A DNA stretch of 64,000 nucleotides, taken from NCBI GenBank assembly GCA_900696515.1, contig CAADGK010000099.1, positions 1 to 64,000 of the forward strand. The letters run 5' to 3'. The notes under the pieces are model-generated. The model was not told the origin of the DNA. It did not search any database and saw only the letters and a list, made by a program, of their open reading frames with translations. Made by a program: the position numbers and the translations under genes. This DNA is from an uncultured Nitrosospira sp. (lineage in GTDB: Bacteria > Nitrospirota > Nitrospiria > Nitrospirales > Nitrospiraceae). This document shows, piece after piece, positions 1 through 10,438 of the stretch. Numbering within the stretch: position 1 is the stretch's first letter; each line of letters opens with the position of its first letter.

Positions 1-44
1 GCATCTCAGTGGGCATCTGTGGACCTAACCAGAGGAGACCATAG

Positions 45-2162
45 ATGATACATGTTGTAGAGGTAGAAGTTGCCGGTCGTACGCTTCGGCTTGAAACCGG
101 TCGCGTCGCGAAACAAGCCGATGGTTCCATTTGGGCCTCCTACGGCGATACAGTGGTTCTGGCCACGGCGGTTTCAGCCCAAACGGCCAAGCCAGGGATC
201 GACTTTCTTCCATTGACGGTCGACTACCAGGAAAAAGCCTATGCGGCCGGCAAGATTCCCGGAGGCTATTTTAAGCGTGAAGGTCGACCGGCAGAGAAAG
301 AGGTTTTGACCAGCCGATTGATCGATCGTCCTCTCCGTCCGCTCTTCCCCGAAGGCTTCTATTTCGAAACCCAGGTCATTGCCTCGGTCCTCTCGGCAGA
401 CAAGACGGGTTCGTCCGACGTGATCGGCATCACTGCCGCCTCCGCCGCCCTGGCTGTGTCCAATATTCCATTCAACGGACCCGTCGCCGGAGTAAAGATC
501 GGCTGTATTAAGGGGCAGCTCGTCGTGAATCCAGACCTCGAAGCCATGGAACAGAGCGACCTCCATCTTGTGGTGGCCGGGACGGCCGATGCGGTCATGA
601 TGGTGGAGGCGGGTGCCAACGAGCTTTCTGAACAAACTATGCTGCAGGCGTTGGAGTTAGCGCACAATGAGATCAAAAAGATTGTTCGGAAGATCGATGA
701 ATTAGCGAAGAAGGTCGGGCGCGCCAAGCGAGACGTCATACAGGAATCGATTGATCCCACCCTGCAGGCGGAGATTAAGTTTCTGGTGGCCCAGCCGATT
801 CGCGACGCCATCATGATTTCCAACAAGAGCGCGCGGCAGGAGCGATTGGATCAGATCCTTGCAGAGACCATTCAGAAGCTCCAAAAACCGGAAGACGGCT
901 CACGGGAGCGGCATGTCAAAATCGTCTTTCATCAGCTGGAGTACACTGAAGTCCGGAAAATGATTTTGGAGAAGCAGTCACGGGCGGACGGACGCGGGCC
1001 GTCTGATATCCGGCCGATCACCTGTGAAGTCGGCGCCTTGCCGCGCGCGCATGGTTCGGCAATCTTCACTCGCGGAGAAACGCAGAGCCTGGCTGTTGTG
1101 ACGCTGGGGACGACGGATGATGAGCAGCGGATTGATGCGTTGGAAGGCGAATATACCCGCACATTCATGCTGCATTACAATTTCCCTCCCTTCAGTGTCG
1201 GAGAAGCGAGACCGCTTCGCTCACCCGGCAGACGTGAGGTCGGCCACGGTGCATTGGCGGAGCGGGCGCTGAAGCCTGTCATCCCTGGTAAGGATGTGTT
1301 TCCCTACACGCTGCGCATTGTGTCCGAGATTCTGGAATCCAATGGCTCTTCCTCAATGGCCACGGTGTGCGGGGGGACGTTGGCCATGATGGACGCGGGT
1401 GTTCCGATCAAGGAGCCTGTTGCTGGTATTGCGATGGGGCTCATTAAAGAAGGAAACGATGTCATCATCTTGTCCGACATTCTCGGCCTTGAGGATCACT
1501 TGGGTGATATGGATTTCAAAGTGTGCGGGACGAAGAACGGAGTGACGGCACTTCAAATGGACATCAAGATCGGCGGGATTACCACTGCCTTGATGCAGCA
1601 AGCGCTGGAACAGGCTCGATCGGGGCGTCTCCACATTCTGAGCCGCATGTCGAACGCGCTCCAGGGACCACGGACCGACCTCTCACCCTTTGCGCCTCGC
1701 ATCCACACGATGAAGGTCAAGCAGGACAAAATACGGGACATCATCGGGCAGGGAGGGAAGACGATCCGTGGAATTCAAGCCGATTGTGGCGTCAAGATCA
1801 GTGTTGAAGACAGCGGGATCGTGACGATCGCCTCTTCGGACGGTGAATCGTTGCAAAAAGCCAAGGATATCATCAACCGCTTGACCGAGGAAGTCGAGGT
1901 CGGGAAGGTGTATTCGGGGACAGTAAGAAAGATCATGGACTTCGGTGCCTTTGTCGAGGTATTGCCGGGGACGGATGGACTCGTGCATATCTCTCAGCTC
2001 GCCCATCATCGTGTGAAGTCGGTGTCGGATGAAGTGGCCGAAGGGGACCAAATTCTTGTCAAAGTGCTTGAAATCGATAAGCAGGGGAAAATTCGCCTCA
2101 GTAGAAAAGAGACGATGCCGGCACCGACCACCAGCGGTGCGCCGGATTCAACGGGTGGGTAG
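45..2162 (+). CDS. pnp: Polyribonucleotide nucleotidyltransferase (PNPase)
   Basis: 705 aa; two RNase PH-like domains, KH (IRDIIGQGGKTIRGIQ) and S1 (GKVYSGTVRKIMDFGAFVEVLPGTDGLVHISQL) motifs; RBS-like gaggag upstream. Confidence 0.97.
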   Translation: MIHVVEVEVAGRTLRLETGRVAKQADGSIWASYGDTVVLATAVSAQTAKPGIDFLPLTVDYQEKAYAAGKIPGGYFKREGRPAEKEVLTSRLIDRPLRPLFPEGFYFETQVIASVLSADKTGSSDVIGITAASAALAVSNIPFNGPVAGVKIGCIKGQLVVNPDLEAMEQSDLHLVVAGTADAVMMVEAGANELSEQTMLQALELAHNEIKKIVRKIDELAKKVGRAKRDVIQESIDPTLQAEIKFLVAQPIRDAIMISNKSARQERLDQILAETIQKLQKPEDGSRERHVKIVFHQLEYTEVRKMILEKQSRADGRGPSDIRPITCEVGALPRAHGSAIFTRGETQSLAVVTLGTTDDEQRIDALEGEYTRTFMLHYNFPPFSVGEARPLRSPGRREVGHGALAERALKPVIPGKDVFPYTLRIVSEILESNGSSSMATVCGGTLAMMDAGVPIKEPVAGIAMGLIKEGNDVIILSDILGLEDHLGDMDFKVCGTKNGVTALQMDIKIGGITTALMQQALEQARSGRLHILSRMSNALQGPRTDLSPFAPRIHTMKVKQDKIRDIIGQGGKTIRGIQADCGVKISVEDSGIVTIASSDGESLQKAKDIINRLTEEVEVGKVYSGTVRKIMDFGAFVEVLPGTDGLVHISQLAHHRVKSVSDEVAEGDQILVKVLEIDKQGKIRLSRKETMPAPTTSGAPDSTGG

Positions 2163-2165
2163 CAC

Positions 2166-3467
2166 TTGTACCGCAAGGTCATCCTCAAGAACGGGATTCG
2201 CTTGGTCACCGAGCGAATCCCGACCGTCAAGTCCGTCACCATAGGTCTCTGGGTGAATGCCGGTTCTCGGGATGAGCGTTCCGAAGAAGCCGGGTATTCT
2301 CACTTCATCGAGCATATGCTGTTCAAAGGAACAGCGTCACGATCCGCGACGGACATCTCCCGGGAAATTGACGCACTCGGCGGTGAAATGAATGCGTTTA
2401 CTACGCGGGAGACGACGACCTTCTACGTCAAAGTGCTTGATCAGCATCTCTCTCAAGCCTTGGATCTTCTCTCCGATCTGTTCTTGCATTCTCGTCTCCA
2501 CCCGAAGGAAATTGAAAAAGAGAAGCAGGTGGTGCTCGAAGAAATTCGCATGGTGCAAGACGATCCCGAGGATCTCGTTCAAGAGTTACACACCAAGTTG
2601 GTGATGGGCGCGCATGCATTGAGTCGCCCCATCCTTGGGAAGGCATCCACGATCGCTCGCATTCGTCGTCAAGATCTTCTTGAGTACATTGAGCGACAAT
2701 ATCGCCCGGAAGACATTGTCGTGGCGGTCGCGGGGAACTTCGATGAGCGGATGCTTGAGAAAATGATGGCCCGGCTCTTTGGACGTTACCAGATCTCGAA
2801 GACCGGCGATTCGAGAACACGTTGGCCGGCTGAACTGCATGGCGGTGTGACCCTGAAACAGAAGCCCTTGGAGCAGGTCCATCTCTGCGTCGGACTTCAG
2901 GGGATTGCGGCCGGGCATAAGGACCGATATGTGATCTATGCACTCAACAGCGTCTTAGGAGGCAGCGTCAGCTCGAGACTCTTCCAGGAGATCAGAGAGA
3001 AACGCGGATTATCCTACTCAATTTATTCATTCTTATCGGGTTATTCTGATACCGGTACGGTCACTGTCTATGCGGGAACCAGAGCGGGCGAGGTTGCGCG
3101 TGTTCTGGACCTGATTGCTCGGGAAATTCAAAAAATGGCCGGCCGGGGAATGACCAGTGAGGAACTCAAACGGACCAAGGAGCAAATGAAAGGCGGTCTG
3201 ATGTTGAGTCTGGAGAGTTCACACAGCCGTATGAACAAACTTGCGAAGGATGAACTCATTGCCGGAACGCACACTTCCTTAGAGGAAATGATCTCGGAAA
3301 TTGATGCCGTGACGGAACAACAGGTCAGCCGAGTGGCACGCACCCTGTTTACAACCGAGTATATGGCGGTGACGGGTTTGGGACCGCTTTCATCACGACA
3401 GGTCAAGGTGCTAGGAAACCGGTTCCCTCTGTCGATGGCGCAATCACGAGAAAATACGAGAGCATAA
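2166..3467 (+). CDS. M16 family zinc peptidase (pitrilysin/processing-peptidase-like)
   Basis: Inverted zinc motif HFIEH (HxxEH) and downstream VVLEEIRM; TTG start directly after pnp. Confidence 0.93.
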   Translation: MYRKVILKNGIRLVTERIPTVKSVTIGLWVNAGSRDERSEEAGYSHFIEHMLFKGTASRSATDISREIDALGGEMNAFTTRETTTFYVKVLDQHLSQALDLLSDLFLHSRLHPKEIEKEKQVVLEEIRMVQDDPEDLVQELHTKLVMGAHALSRPILGKASTIARIRRQDLLEYIERQYRPEDIVVAVAGNFDERMLEKMMARLFGRYQISKTGDSRTRWPAELHGGVTLKQKPLEQVHLCVGLQGIAAGHKDRYVIYALNSVLGGSVSSRLFQEIREKRGLSYSIYSFLSGYSDTGTVTVYAGTRAGEVARVLDLIAREIQKMAGRGMTSEELKRTKEQMKGGLMLSLESSHSRMNKLAKDELIAGTHTSLEEMISEIDAVTEQQVSRVARTLFTTEYMAVTGLGPLSSRQVKVLGNRFPLSMAQSRENTRA

Positions 3468-3739
3468 AACCATCTAAGCTATTGTTTTCCTGTTGCGCAT
3501 CGTAGTATTTTCGAAACTAAGGCTGTACGTGAGAAACATGCCCTTGACAGAACAGCTCAGTTTCAGTACCGTTCCACGTCTATTACCCTGGCTTGTGACT
3601 TCTGCCTTGGGCACTGAAGAAGTTAGAGGGCAAGTGAGTCTGTAAGAGAATAATTCGCTGCATCCACGATGATCAGCTGAAAGTGATCAATAGCTTATCG
3701 AAGACAAGAGCAATCAATCTGATGAAGGAGGGACGAGGT

Positions 3740-4255
3740 ATGAAAAAGGCTGTCATTCTAGCTGCCGCCATCCTATCTACCAGTTTCGGCTTGCTAGCGG
3801 CCGAATCTTCATTCGCTGCTGGCGCCATCGAACATCTTGGTCTTGCGGATGCCGTCGTTGGGGGAAAGCCAATGAAGGCCGAAGCTGGGGTTAAGACGTT
3901 GCAAGGCCGTGTCTGGTCTCAGTGGGCGGATAATCCAGATGGAGAACTGTTGTTCGGGATTCAGTACTGGAATTCAGGCGAGCAAGGATCCGGAGACGCG
4001 GGTGGTCGATCATCCACCATGCTGGATGTGAAACCGCCGGACCCTCTCTTTACCTGTTGTGCCTGGGGGTTTGTCGGGGGAACCGAAAAGAACTCGGCCT
4101 ATTCCGGCTGGTACCACGCCGCCACGACCGTTCGGCTTGCCGTGAAGGATAAGGCCCTGATGGATAAAATCATCAAGGCCTCACAAGAATTGGTCGCCAT
4201 GGAGGTCACCCTCGACGGTCGGACCATCACCGGCTTCAAGATATTGAAAGACTAG
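3740..4255 (+). CDS. Secreted protein of unknown function
   Basis: Signal peptide MKKAVILAAAILSTSFGLLAAESSFA; GGAGGGACGAGGT RBS supports the start at 3740 rather than 3683. Confidence 0.7.
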   Translation: MKKAVILAAAILSTSFGLLAAESSFAAGAIEHLGLADAVVGGKPMKAEAGVKTLQGRVWSQWADNPDGELLFGIQYWNSGEQGSGDAGGRSSTMLDVKPPDPLFTCCAWGFVGGTEKNSAYSGWYHAATTVRLAVKDKALMDKIIKASQELVAMEVTLDGRTITGFKILKD

Positions 4256-4299
4256 CCACTTCTTTAGTCCAGCACGTTGATGTGAAGGAGGACGCGATT

Positions 4300-4962
4300 A
4301 TGATGTTTTCGAAACAAGGTGGAGCCATCTTGGCAGCCGTTGCCCTCGTAGCCGGCATGGTGTCGAGCGCCTCGGCCATTGAATCATTTCAAGAGCGATT
4401 CGAATGGGGCGATATGAGCAAGCCCACGACGATACAGGGGCGAGTGATTGTCCTGGATCCCTATGATGAAGCCGTGTGGATCAACGTGGCTGTGTTCGGT
4501 GGTAATGCCGAGAGTGGCTTATACTGGCAGAAAGTTCACCCCGGTAAGAACCTGAAGTTCTATGCTGAGAAATCTGCCTGGCAAGAATTGCAGAAAATGG
4601 GGCGCCCTCATGCAGGACCAGCGGCCGCGAAGGAAGTTCCACCCGGGAGTACGACAGACCTGATTGAGTTTGTCGCCACAGAAACAGAACAGAACCATCG
4701 GGTGATTTCTGCGGTGAAGAGGATTCCCGAAGTATCCGGTGCAATGGGTAAACCTCTAAGCATGTCCGCGCTTCGACTCAAGGAATGCGCCGGGAAAAAC
4801 GAATTCGAGTCAGCCTGTAACAAAGCCAAGACCGGCCTCAATACTTCACCGGTCACACCCGACGGAAGCAATGTCGGCATGCAATACGATGTGATGCTTC
4901 CTGGTGGGAAGACCCTCGGCGGCTTGATTCCTTGGACCGCGCAGTATAATCAGGCCCACTGA
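4300..4962 (+). CDS. Secreted protein of unknown function
   Basis: Signal peptide MMFSKQGGAILAAVALVAGMVSSASA; GAAGGAGG RBS; follows the previous secreted gene. Confidence 0.7.
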   Translation: MMFSKQGGAILAAVALVAGMVSSASAIESFQERFEWGDMSKPTTIQGRVIVLDPYDEAVWINVAVFGGNAESGLYWQKVHPGKNLKFYAEKSAWQELQKMGRPHAGPAAAKEVPPGSTTDLIEFVATETEQNHRVISAVKRIPEVSGAMGKPLSMSALRLKECAGKNEFESACNKAKTGLNTSPVTPDGSNVGMQYDVMLPGGKTLGGLIPWTAQYNQAH

Positions 4963-4981
4963 ATACGCTATTAAACGGCAG

Positions 4982-5022
4982 AGAGGGCGGCACTCCTTCC
5001 GGGAGTGCCGCCCTCTTTATTT
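4982..5022 (+). terminator. Rho-independent terminator-like hairpin
   Basis: agagggcggcactcc / ggagtgccgccctct 15-bp stem, short loop, followed by ttatttt. Confidence 0.85.
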
Positions 5023-5235
5023 TGGGCCTGGGTTCCACGGTTGCCACCCAAGGCACGGTCAAAAACTCCAGTCGTGACGAAAGAACTCCTGTGTTGCAGC
5101 AAGAAAGCATTTACCAGGTTCAATTACAGGCGCAGTTCAAAATTGACAACGTAAAACATCAAGGGGCAACATTTTTGGAGAAACATGTTATGGCAGGCCT
5201 CTTTTAATGGGAACTCTGGAATGAGTGGGTCAGGA

Positions 5236-7893
5236 TTATTGACTGATCGATGATTCGTTTGTGTCTATTCTAGCCATCCGTTGTAGCTCGGCGAGACGGT
5301 TCAGAGCATCGAGTGGGGTTAGTGAGAATAGGTCGATCTGTTTAACCTCCTCTATCAAGGGGTGGGGTTGAGGAAGCGCGGGGGAAGCGGATTGTGATGG
5401 AACGGTAGCAGAGACGTGAGCGGACGCCTCGGGTCGTTCAAGTTGCGATAAGACTGCTTGAGCACGATGAACCACTTCCGGAGGAAGCCCTGCAAGTTTG
5501 GCCACGTGAATGCCATAACTACGATCTGCCTTCCCGGCAACGATTTTTCTCAGAAATACAATATCTCCATCGCGCTCCTGCACGGCCACACGATAGTTCT
5601 TAATCCCCGTGCGTTGAGATTCCAATTGAGTCATTTCGTGATAGTGTGTGGCAAAGAGTGTGCGCGCGCCCAGCTTGGTGCAGTCATGGATATACTCCGC
5701 TATGGCCCACGCAAGGCTGAGACCATCGTAGGTGCTGGTCCCGCGGCCAATTTCATCGAGTAAGAGCAAACTCCGCTGCGTGGCGTTCCTCAGAATATGG
5801 GATGTTTCAACCATTTCAACCATGAAGGTGCTTTGCCCTGCAGCCAGATTGTCAGATGCACCTACTCTGGTGAAAATGCGATCGGCTATGCCGATGTGAG
5901 CCTCTGTTGCCGGGACAAAGCTTCCTACCTGAGCCATTAACACGATCAAGGCTACCTGCCGAAGATAGGTGCTCTTGCCGGCCATATTGGGGCCGGTGAT
6001 GATGAGCAGTCGATCCGTTCCAAGATCCAGTTTCGAGTCGTTCGGCACAAAAACGGTGTCGTGACAGAGCCGTTCGACGACGGGATGTCGGCCGTCTTTT
6101 ATCAGAAGCGTACCCCCGTCCGTGACCGCCGGCTTTGCGTAGCGGTAGAGGGCTGCTGCCTCGGCTAAACCGGCTAGGACATCGACCAGCGCCAACAATG
6201 TCGCCATCCTGTCCAGTCGATGGGTCTCTGTTGCCAGTCGAGAACGAAGAGTCGTGAAGGCTTCCTGTTCGGAGGCGAGGAGTTTCACATCGGCACCGAT
6301 CACCCGTTGTTCCAGTTCCTGTAGTTCAGCCGTCGTAAACCGCTCTGCATTGACGAGTGTTTGCTTTCGAATGTAGTCCGGTGGGACTCGGTTCAGGTTG
6401 GTTTTGGTAATCTCAATGTAGTAGCCGAACACCTGATTGTAGCGCACCTTCAACGACTCAATTCCGGTTCGTTCTCGCTCTCGACTTTCCAGTGCGGCAA
6501 TCCATTCCTTCCCTTCCTTGCTGGCTTTTCGAAGTTCGTCGATCTCAGGAGCATAGCCTTCTTGAATGATATTCCCGTCACGTAACGAATGCGGCGCATC
6601 CGGCCGGATCGATCGTTGAATCAGATCGTACAGATCCTCAGCCTGATCCCATGTTTCAAAGGACTCCGCCAATAGTCGGCTGTGAAGTGATGTCAACTGG
6701 GCGGAGATCTCAGGCAGGGCGGCAAGAGACTGCTTTAACGCCAGCAATTCACGCGGGTTGGCTAAACCAAGGGTGATACGCGTGCCCAACCGGGCAATAT
6801 CTTGAACCTCCCGTAACGCTCTGCGTAGGGCTGTTCGTACGAACAAACTTTCCTTAAGTTCCTCGACGGCATCAAGGCGTGCTTGGATTCGCTCGCAATG
6901 CAACAAAGGCATCACCAACCACTGGCGCAACAGCCGACATCCCATTGCAGTAACCGTGTGGTCCAATACGGATAGCAGCGTTAAAGGACCAGTTGCCTCC
7001 GTCTGCTCCTTGGCAGACAGGGGTTTCAGGAGTTCCAGATTTCGAATGGTCGTCGCATCGAGATGCATGATCTCGTTGTTCCCACGAACCGATAATCGGC
7101 GGATATGATCCAACGGCACGGTCGGCTGAGTCTCACGGAAATAGTCCAGCACCGCACCGGCTGCACCAAGAGCGGCTGGGAGTCCAGGACATCCCAGACT
7201 TTCAAGTGAGTTGCAGCGAAAGTGACTGGTCAATATCTGTGTGGCACGTTGTAGCTCAAATGCAGCCGCCGGACGTGCACATAGGCGCGGGCCTGTAATC
7301 TGTTTGAGCCATCGCGCGCTCTGGCTATCGAGGCCGGTCGGGAAGATCAGTTCCCGGGGTTCGAGGCGAGAGAGGTCATTCTGAGCCTGGCTCACTGCGT
7401 CTGATCCTCGAAACTCCGTCAGCCAGAACTCACCTGTGGACACCTCGAGATTGGCAAGTCCGATCCGCATGCTGAAATCGGCATCGGGATGAACGGCGAT
7501 GGCAGCCAGATAGTTGAGCTCTCCCGGGATCAGGAACTCGGTGTCCACTAATGTCCCGGGTGTGTAGAGTCGGACGACCTCGCGCCGCACGAGACCCTTG
7601 GCGGACTTGGGGTCCTCCACTTGCTCACATAAGGCGACCAATCGTCCGGCGCTGAGCAATTTCGCAATGTAGCCAGTCGCAGAATGGTACGGGACGCCGC
7701 ACAGCGGGATCGGCTGAACACTGTTCTTGTCTCGGGAGGTCAAGGCAATGGAAAGGAGCCGGGACGCTTCCAGGGCGTCTTCGTAGAACATCTCGTAAAA
7801 ATCTCCGACACGGAAAAATAAAATCGCGTCAGGGTATCCCTGCTTGATGTCTCGGAACTGGCGCATGAGAGGACTGAGAGCCGTCTCACTCAT
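5236..7893 (-). CDS. mutS: DNA mismatch repair protein MutS
   Basis: MSETALSPLMRQFRDIKQGYPDAILFFRVGDFYEMFYEDA start; Walker A TGPNMAGKSTYLRQ; LLLDEIGRGTSTYDGLSLAWA. ORF-track start 8181 is over-extended into the upstream gene. Confidence 0.96.
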   Translation of the reverse strand: MSETALSPLMRQFRDIKQGYPDAILFFRVGDFYEMFYEDALEASRLLSIALTSRDKNSVQPIPLCGVPYHSATGYIAKLLSAGRLVALCEQVEDPKSAKGLVRREVVRLYTPGTLVDTEFLIPGELNYLAAIAVHPDADFSMRIGLANLEVSTGEFWLTEFRGSDAVSQAQNDLSRLEPRELIFPTGLDSQSARWLKQITGPRLCARPAAAFELQRATQILTSHFRCNSLESLGCPGLPAALGAAGAVLDYFRETQPTVPLDHIRRLSVRGNNEIMHLDATTIRNLELLKPLSAKEQTEATGPLTLLSVLDHTVTAMGCRLLRQWLVMPLLHCERIQARLDAVEELKESLFVRTALRRALREVQDIARLGTRITLGLANPRELLALKQSLAALPEISAQLTSLHSRLLAESFETWDQAEDLYDLIQRSIRPDAPHSLRDGNIIQEGYAPEIDELRKASKEGKEWIAALESRERERTGIESLKVRYNQVFGYYIEITKTNLNRVPPDYIRKQTLVNAERFTTAELQELEQRVIGADVKLLASEQEAFTTLRSRLATETHRLDRMATLLALVDVLAGLAEAAALYRYAKPAVTDGGTLLIKDGRHPVVERLCHDTVFVPNDSKLDLGTDRLLIITGPNMAGKSTYLRQVALIVLMAQVGSFVPATEAHIGIADRIFTRVGASDNLAAGQSTFMVEMVETSHILRNATQRSLLLLDEIGRGTSTYDGLSLAWAIAEYIHDCTKLGARTLFATHYHEMTQLESQRTGIKNYRVAVQERDGDIVFLRKIVAGKADRSYGIHVAKLAGLPPEVVHRAQAVLSQLERPEASAHVSATVPSQSASPALPQPHPLIEEVKQIDLFSLTPLDALNRLAELQRMARIDTNESSISQ

Positions 7894-8230
7894 CAGCAAA
7901 ATGTCTCGCAGGTTCCAGATCTCCCGGGGCGGGGGTCCGTCCGGATACCTTCTCGATCGATTGTCGGAGCCGCTCGAGGTCCACTTCCGCTTGTTGCAGG
8001 GCCTTCGTCTTTCGGCGTAGTTGAATACGGCTGCGCACCCAAGGAGGGCAGAGCAGGATGGCGGCAACCAGGAGCCCCACGACGAATCCGGCCATAACGG
8101 GTTTATAAATGGGTGTGGAGGCCTCAAGCAAGCCGAAGAAATACCGCAGGGTGACTTCCTGTTCCTGGTTTTGGAGAACAAATGCCAGTGAAAGTAGCAA
8201 GAGGATGCCGACGAGAATCAGTCGCGTCAT
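7886..8230 (-). CDS. LapA/DUF1049-domain membrane protein
   Basis: Two TM segments and FVLQNQEQEVTLRYFFGL motif typical of LapA_dom; overlaps mutS start by 8 nt. Confidence 0.75.
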   Translation of the reverse strand: MTRLILVGILLLLSLAFVLQNQEQEVTLRYFFGLLEASTPIYKPVMAGFVVGLLVAAILLCPPWVRSRIQLRRKTKALQQAEVDLERLRQSIEKVSGRTPAPGDLEPARHFADE

Positions 8231-8793
8231 CGAGGAGACGCCTTTCTCTTTCCACTCAGTCCGGATTGTTGCAGTCGACCGCGCCTCTTGGCCGAAGGCA
8301 AGACTTTCATGATACGTGCCAATAGGGCACGGGACCCTTCCCCCTGTGCCACGAACTGAACGGATCGAGTAGCGACTGTCCTGTGGGCTAATAGGACTTC
8401 GAGTCGGTCGGAAGGGAGTAGGCTTGGGAATCGATCAGCCCACTCAACAACCGTCACTCCGTTGTCGGCAAAGACCTCAGCGAAGCCAATGGCCTCGGCT
8501 TCTTCAGGGCTTCTCAATCGGTATAGATCCATATGCGTTAACGGGAGTCGCCCGTGGTATCGGTGCATCAGCATGAATGTTGGACTGGTCACCGAGCTGG
8601 GGGGTGCCTCAAGGCCGGAGACAATTCCGTGGACTAATGCAGTCTTACCAGCTCCCAGATCACCGATCAATGCCAGCACGTCTCCTTCACGAAGGACCTG
8701 TCCGATAGCCGTCCCTATCAACTCCGTCTCACGTCGAGAATTCAGAACAAGACCACGGGAGCGAGCTGGTCGGGCCATAGAGATGCCGTTCAA
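8227..8793 (-). CDS. tsaE: tRNA threonylcarbamoyladenosine biosynthesis ATPase TsaE
   Basis: Walker A LIGDLGAGKTALVHGI; SPTFMLMHRYHGRLPLTHMDLYRL; VVEWADRF. Confidence 0.93.
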   Translation of the reverse strand: MNGISMARPARSRGLVLNSRRETELIGTAIGQVLREGDVLALIGDLGAGKTALVHGIVSGLEAPPSSVTSPTFMLMHRYHGRLPLTHMDLYRLRSPEEAEAIGFAEVFADNGVTVVEWADRFPSLLPSDRLEVLLAHRTVATRSVQFVAQGEGSRALLARIMKVLPSAKRRGRLQQSGLSGKRKASPR

Positions 8794-8801
8794 TCAGACC
8801 G

Positions 8802-10385
8802 TTAGGTGCCCGGCGGGAACGGGTGTGCGGGGGTTTCAAGAATCCTGTTCAGGGCAGTGGGAACGTGCTCAAGCAGGTCCCCCGCGATCATTCCGATTTC
8901 CCCCTTCATAGCAGCAGCCAAATCGCCTGCCGCTCCGTGCAGGTAGGTTGCCGTGCAGGCAGCTTCCCAGGAGGGCAGGCCTTGCGCCAACAGACCAACG
9001 ACCATTCCCGTCAGGACATCACCGGTACCGGCAGTCGCCATACCGGGATTACCGGTTGGACAGATCGCAACGGCTCCATCCGGCCGCGCAATAACCGTCC
9101 GTGCTCCCTTTAAGATGACGAACAAACCACGCTCTCGCGCAAAACGAGTTGCGGTGCCGATCCGATCACGATTGACGGACTGAGGCGTTGCTTCAGCCTC
9201 CAACCGCGCCATTTCTCCCGGATGGGGAGTGATGATCGGCGGCGTCTTGCATGAAGCGAGGATCGCGGTACGCCCCGTCAAGGCATTCAGGGCATCAGCA
9301 TCAAGCACGGCCGGTCGGTCAAGTCGTGCGGTCAAAGCCTGGACGAGTTCAACGGTCTCATGATGAGTTGATAAACCTGGGCCTATCGCCACGGCATCTC
9401 TGGTCGCCATGAAGGGGAGGAGCCGATCCAGCGCAGCACGGGACAGCGTCCTGGCCTTCGTCTCCGGCATCGGCAGGGTCATGACTTCCAGGAGTTTGGC
9501 TTCCAGTATGTCGTTGACGCTTGAAGGAGTCGCGACGGTGACAAGGCCGGCCCCTATCCGCAGCGCCGCTTGTGCAGCCAGTGCTGCCGCTCCGGTTTTT
9601 CCGATGGACCCTGCGATGATCCCGGCGTGTCCGTAGGTTCCCTTGTGACCGGATCGTTCACGCCGTGGGAGACCGCTCTGAACCCACTGAGGTGTGATCA
9701 CGGTGACGTGACTCTTCATCGCGTCGACATAGGACGGCGGTATCCCTATATCGACAAGGGTGATGGTCCCGGACAAGTCAATCCCCTGATTCTGGTACAG
9801 CCCCGTCTTGGGTAGACCAAAAGTCACTGTGAGCGAGGCACGAACGGCCTGACCAGACGCGGTTCCAGTATCGGCGTGAAGGCCAGAGGGTACATCAACA
9901 GCCACAACAGGGCGGTTCACCCCATTCATGCACTCGATGACCTCGCCGTACCGACCCGTGACAGCCGAAGCCAGTCCCGTCCCAAGCAGGGCATCCACCA
10001 GCAGGTCGCTTTCCTGCAAAAGCGCTTGCGCCGTCTCCTTGGATCTGTAGGGAATGACGGAAGACTTGCCGGCGACTTTCACAAACTGCCGGTACATCAC
10101 CGCAGCGTCGCGGCTTAATTCCGATAAGGAGGCCAGGGTCAGGACGCGGACATTGGCACGGCGTTTCCGAAGGAGGCGAGCCGCCACGAACCCGTCGCCG
10201 CCATTATTTCCTTTCCCGCAGACCACGGTAATGGTCTTACTGCCGACGGGACCGACCCACTGCTCGATGCAGGCGGCTACGCCCGACCCTGCCCGTTCCA
10301 TCAATGTGGTCGCTGGGATCCGACCTTCGCCGATGGTTCGGCGCTCAAGTTCCCGCATTTGTGCAGCGGTAATGACTTTGATCAT
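8802..10385 (-). CDS. nnr: Bifunctional NAD(P)H-hydrate epimerase / ADP-dependent dehydratase
   Basis: N-terminal YjeF_N (VVCGKGNNGGDGFVAARLL) and C-terminal carbohydrate-kinase-like (ITPHPGEMARL, GNPGMATAGTGDVLTGMV). Confidence 0.95.
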   Translation of the reverse strand: MIKVITAAQMRELERRTIGEGRIPATTLMERAGSGVAACIEQWVGPVGSKTITVVCGKGNNGGDGFVAARLLRKRRANVRVLTLASLSELSRDAAVMYRQFVKVAGKSSVIPYRSKETAQALLQESDLLVDALLGTGLASAVTGRYGEVIECMNGVNRPVVAVDVPSGLHADTGTASGQAVRASLTVTFGLPKTGLYQNQGIDLSGTITLVDIGIPPSYVDAMKSHVTVITPQWVQSGLPRRERSGHKGTYGHAGIIAGSIGKTGAAALAAQAALRIGAGLVTVATPSSVNDILEAKLLEVMTLPMPETKARTLSRAALDRLLPFMATRDAVAIGPGLSTHHETVELVQALTARLDRPAVLDADALNALTGRTAILASCKTPPIITPHPGEMARLEAEATPQSVNRDRIGTATRFARERGLFVILKGARTVIARPDGAVAICPTGNPGMATAGTGDVLTGMVVGLLAQGLPSWEAACTATYLHGAAGDLAAAMKGEIGMIAGDLLEHVPTALNRILETPAHPFPPGT

Positions 10386-10438
10386 GAAAAATTGTCGGTC
10401 GCCGGATCGACGGAAGTTGACAGGAGACGACCTTCCCC

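Noticed and set aside
3544-3572. TTGACA with a possible -10 upstream of the first secreted gene
   Set aside because: The -10 (TACCGT) is poor and lies far from the start codon; not strong enough to report as a promoter.
5022-5207. 61-aa ORF downstream of the terminator
   Set aside because: No RBS or recognisable domain, and it sits in a short intergenic gap next to the mutS 3' end.
7894-8181. N-terminal 96-aa extension of the MutS ORF
   Set aside because: It overlaps the LapA-like gene out of frame and has no MutS similarity. MSETALSPLMRQFRDIKQGYPDAILFFRVGD is the normal MutS start.
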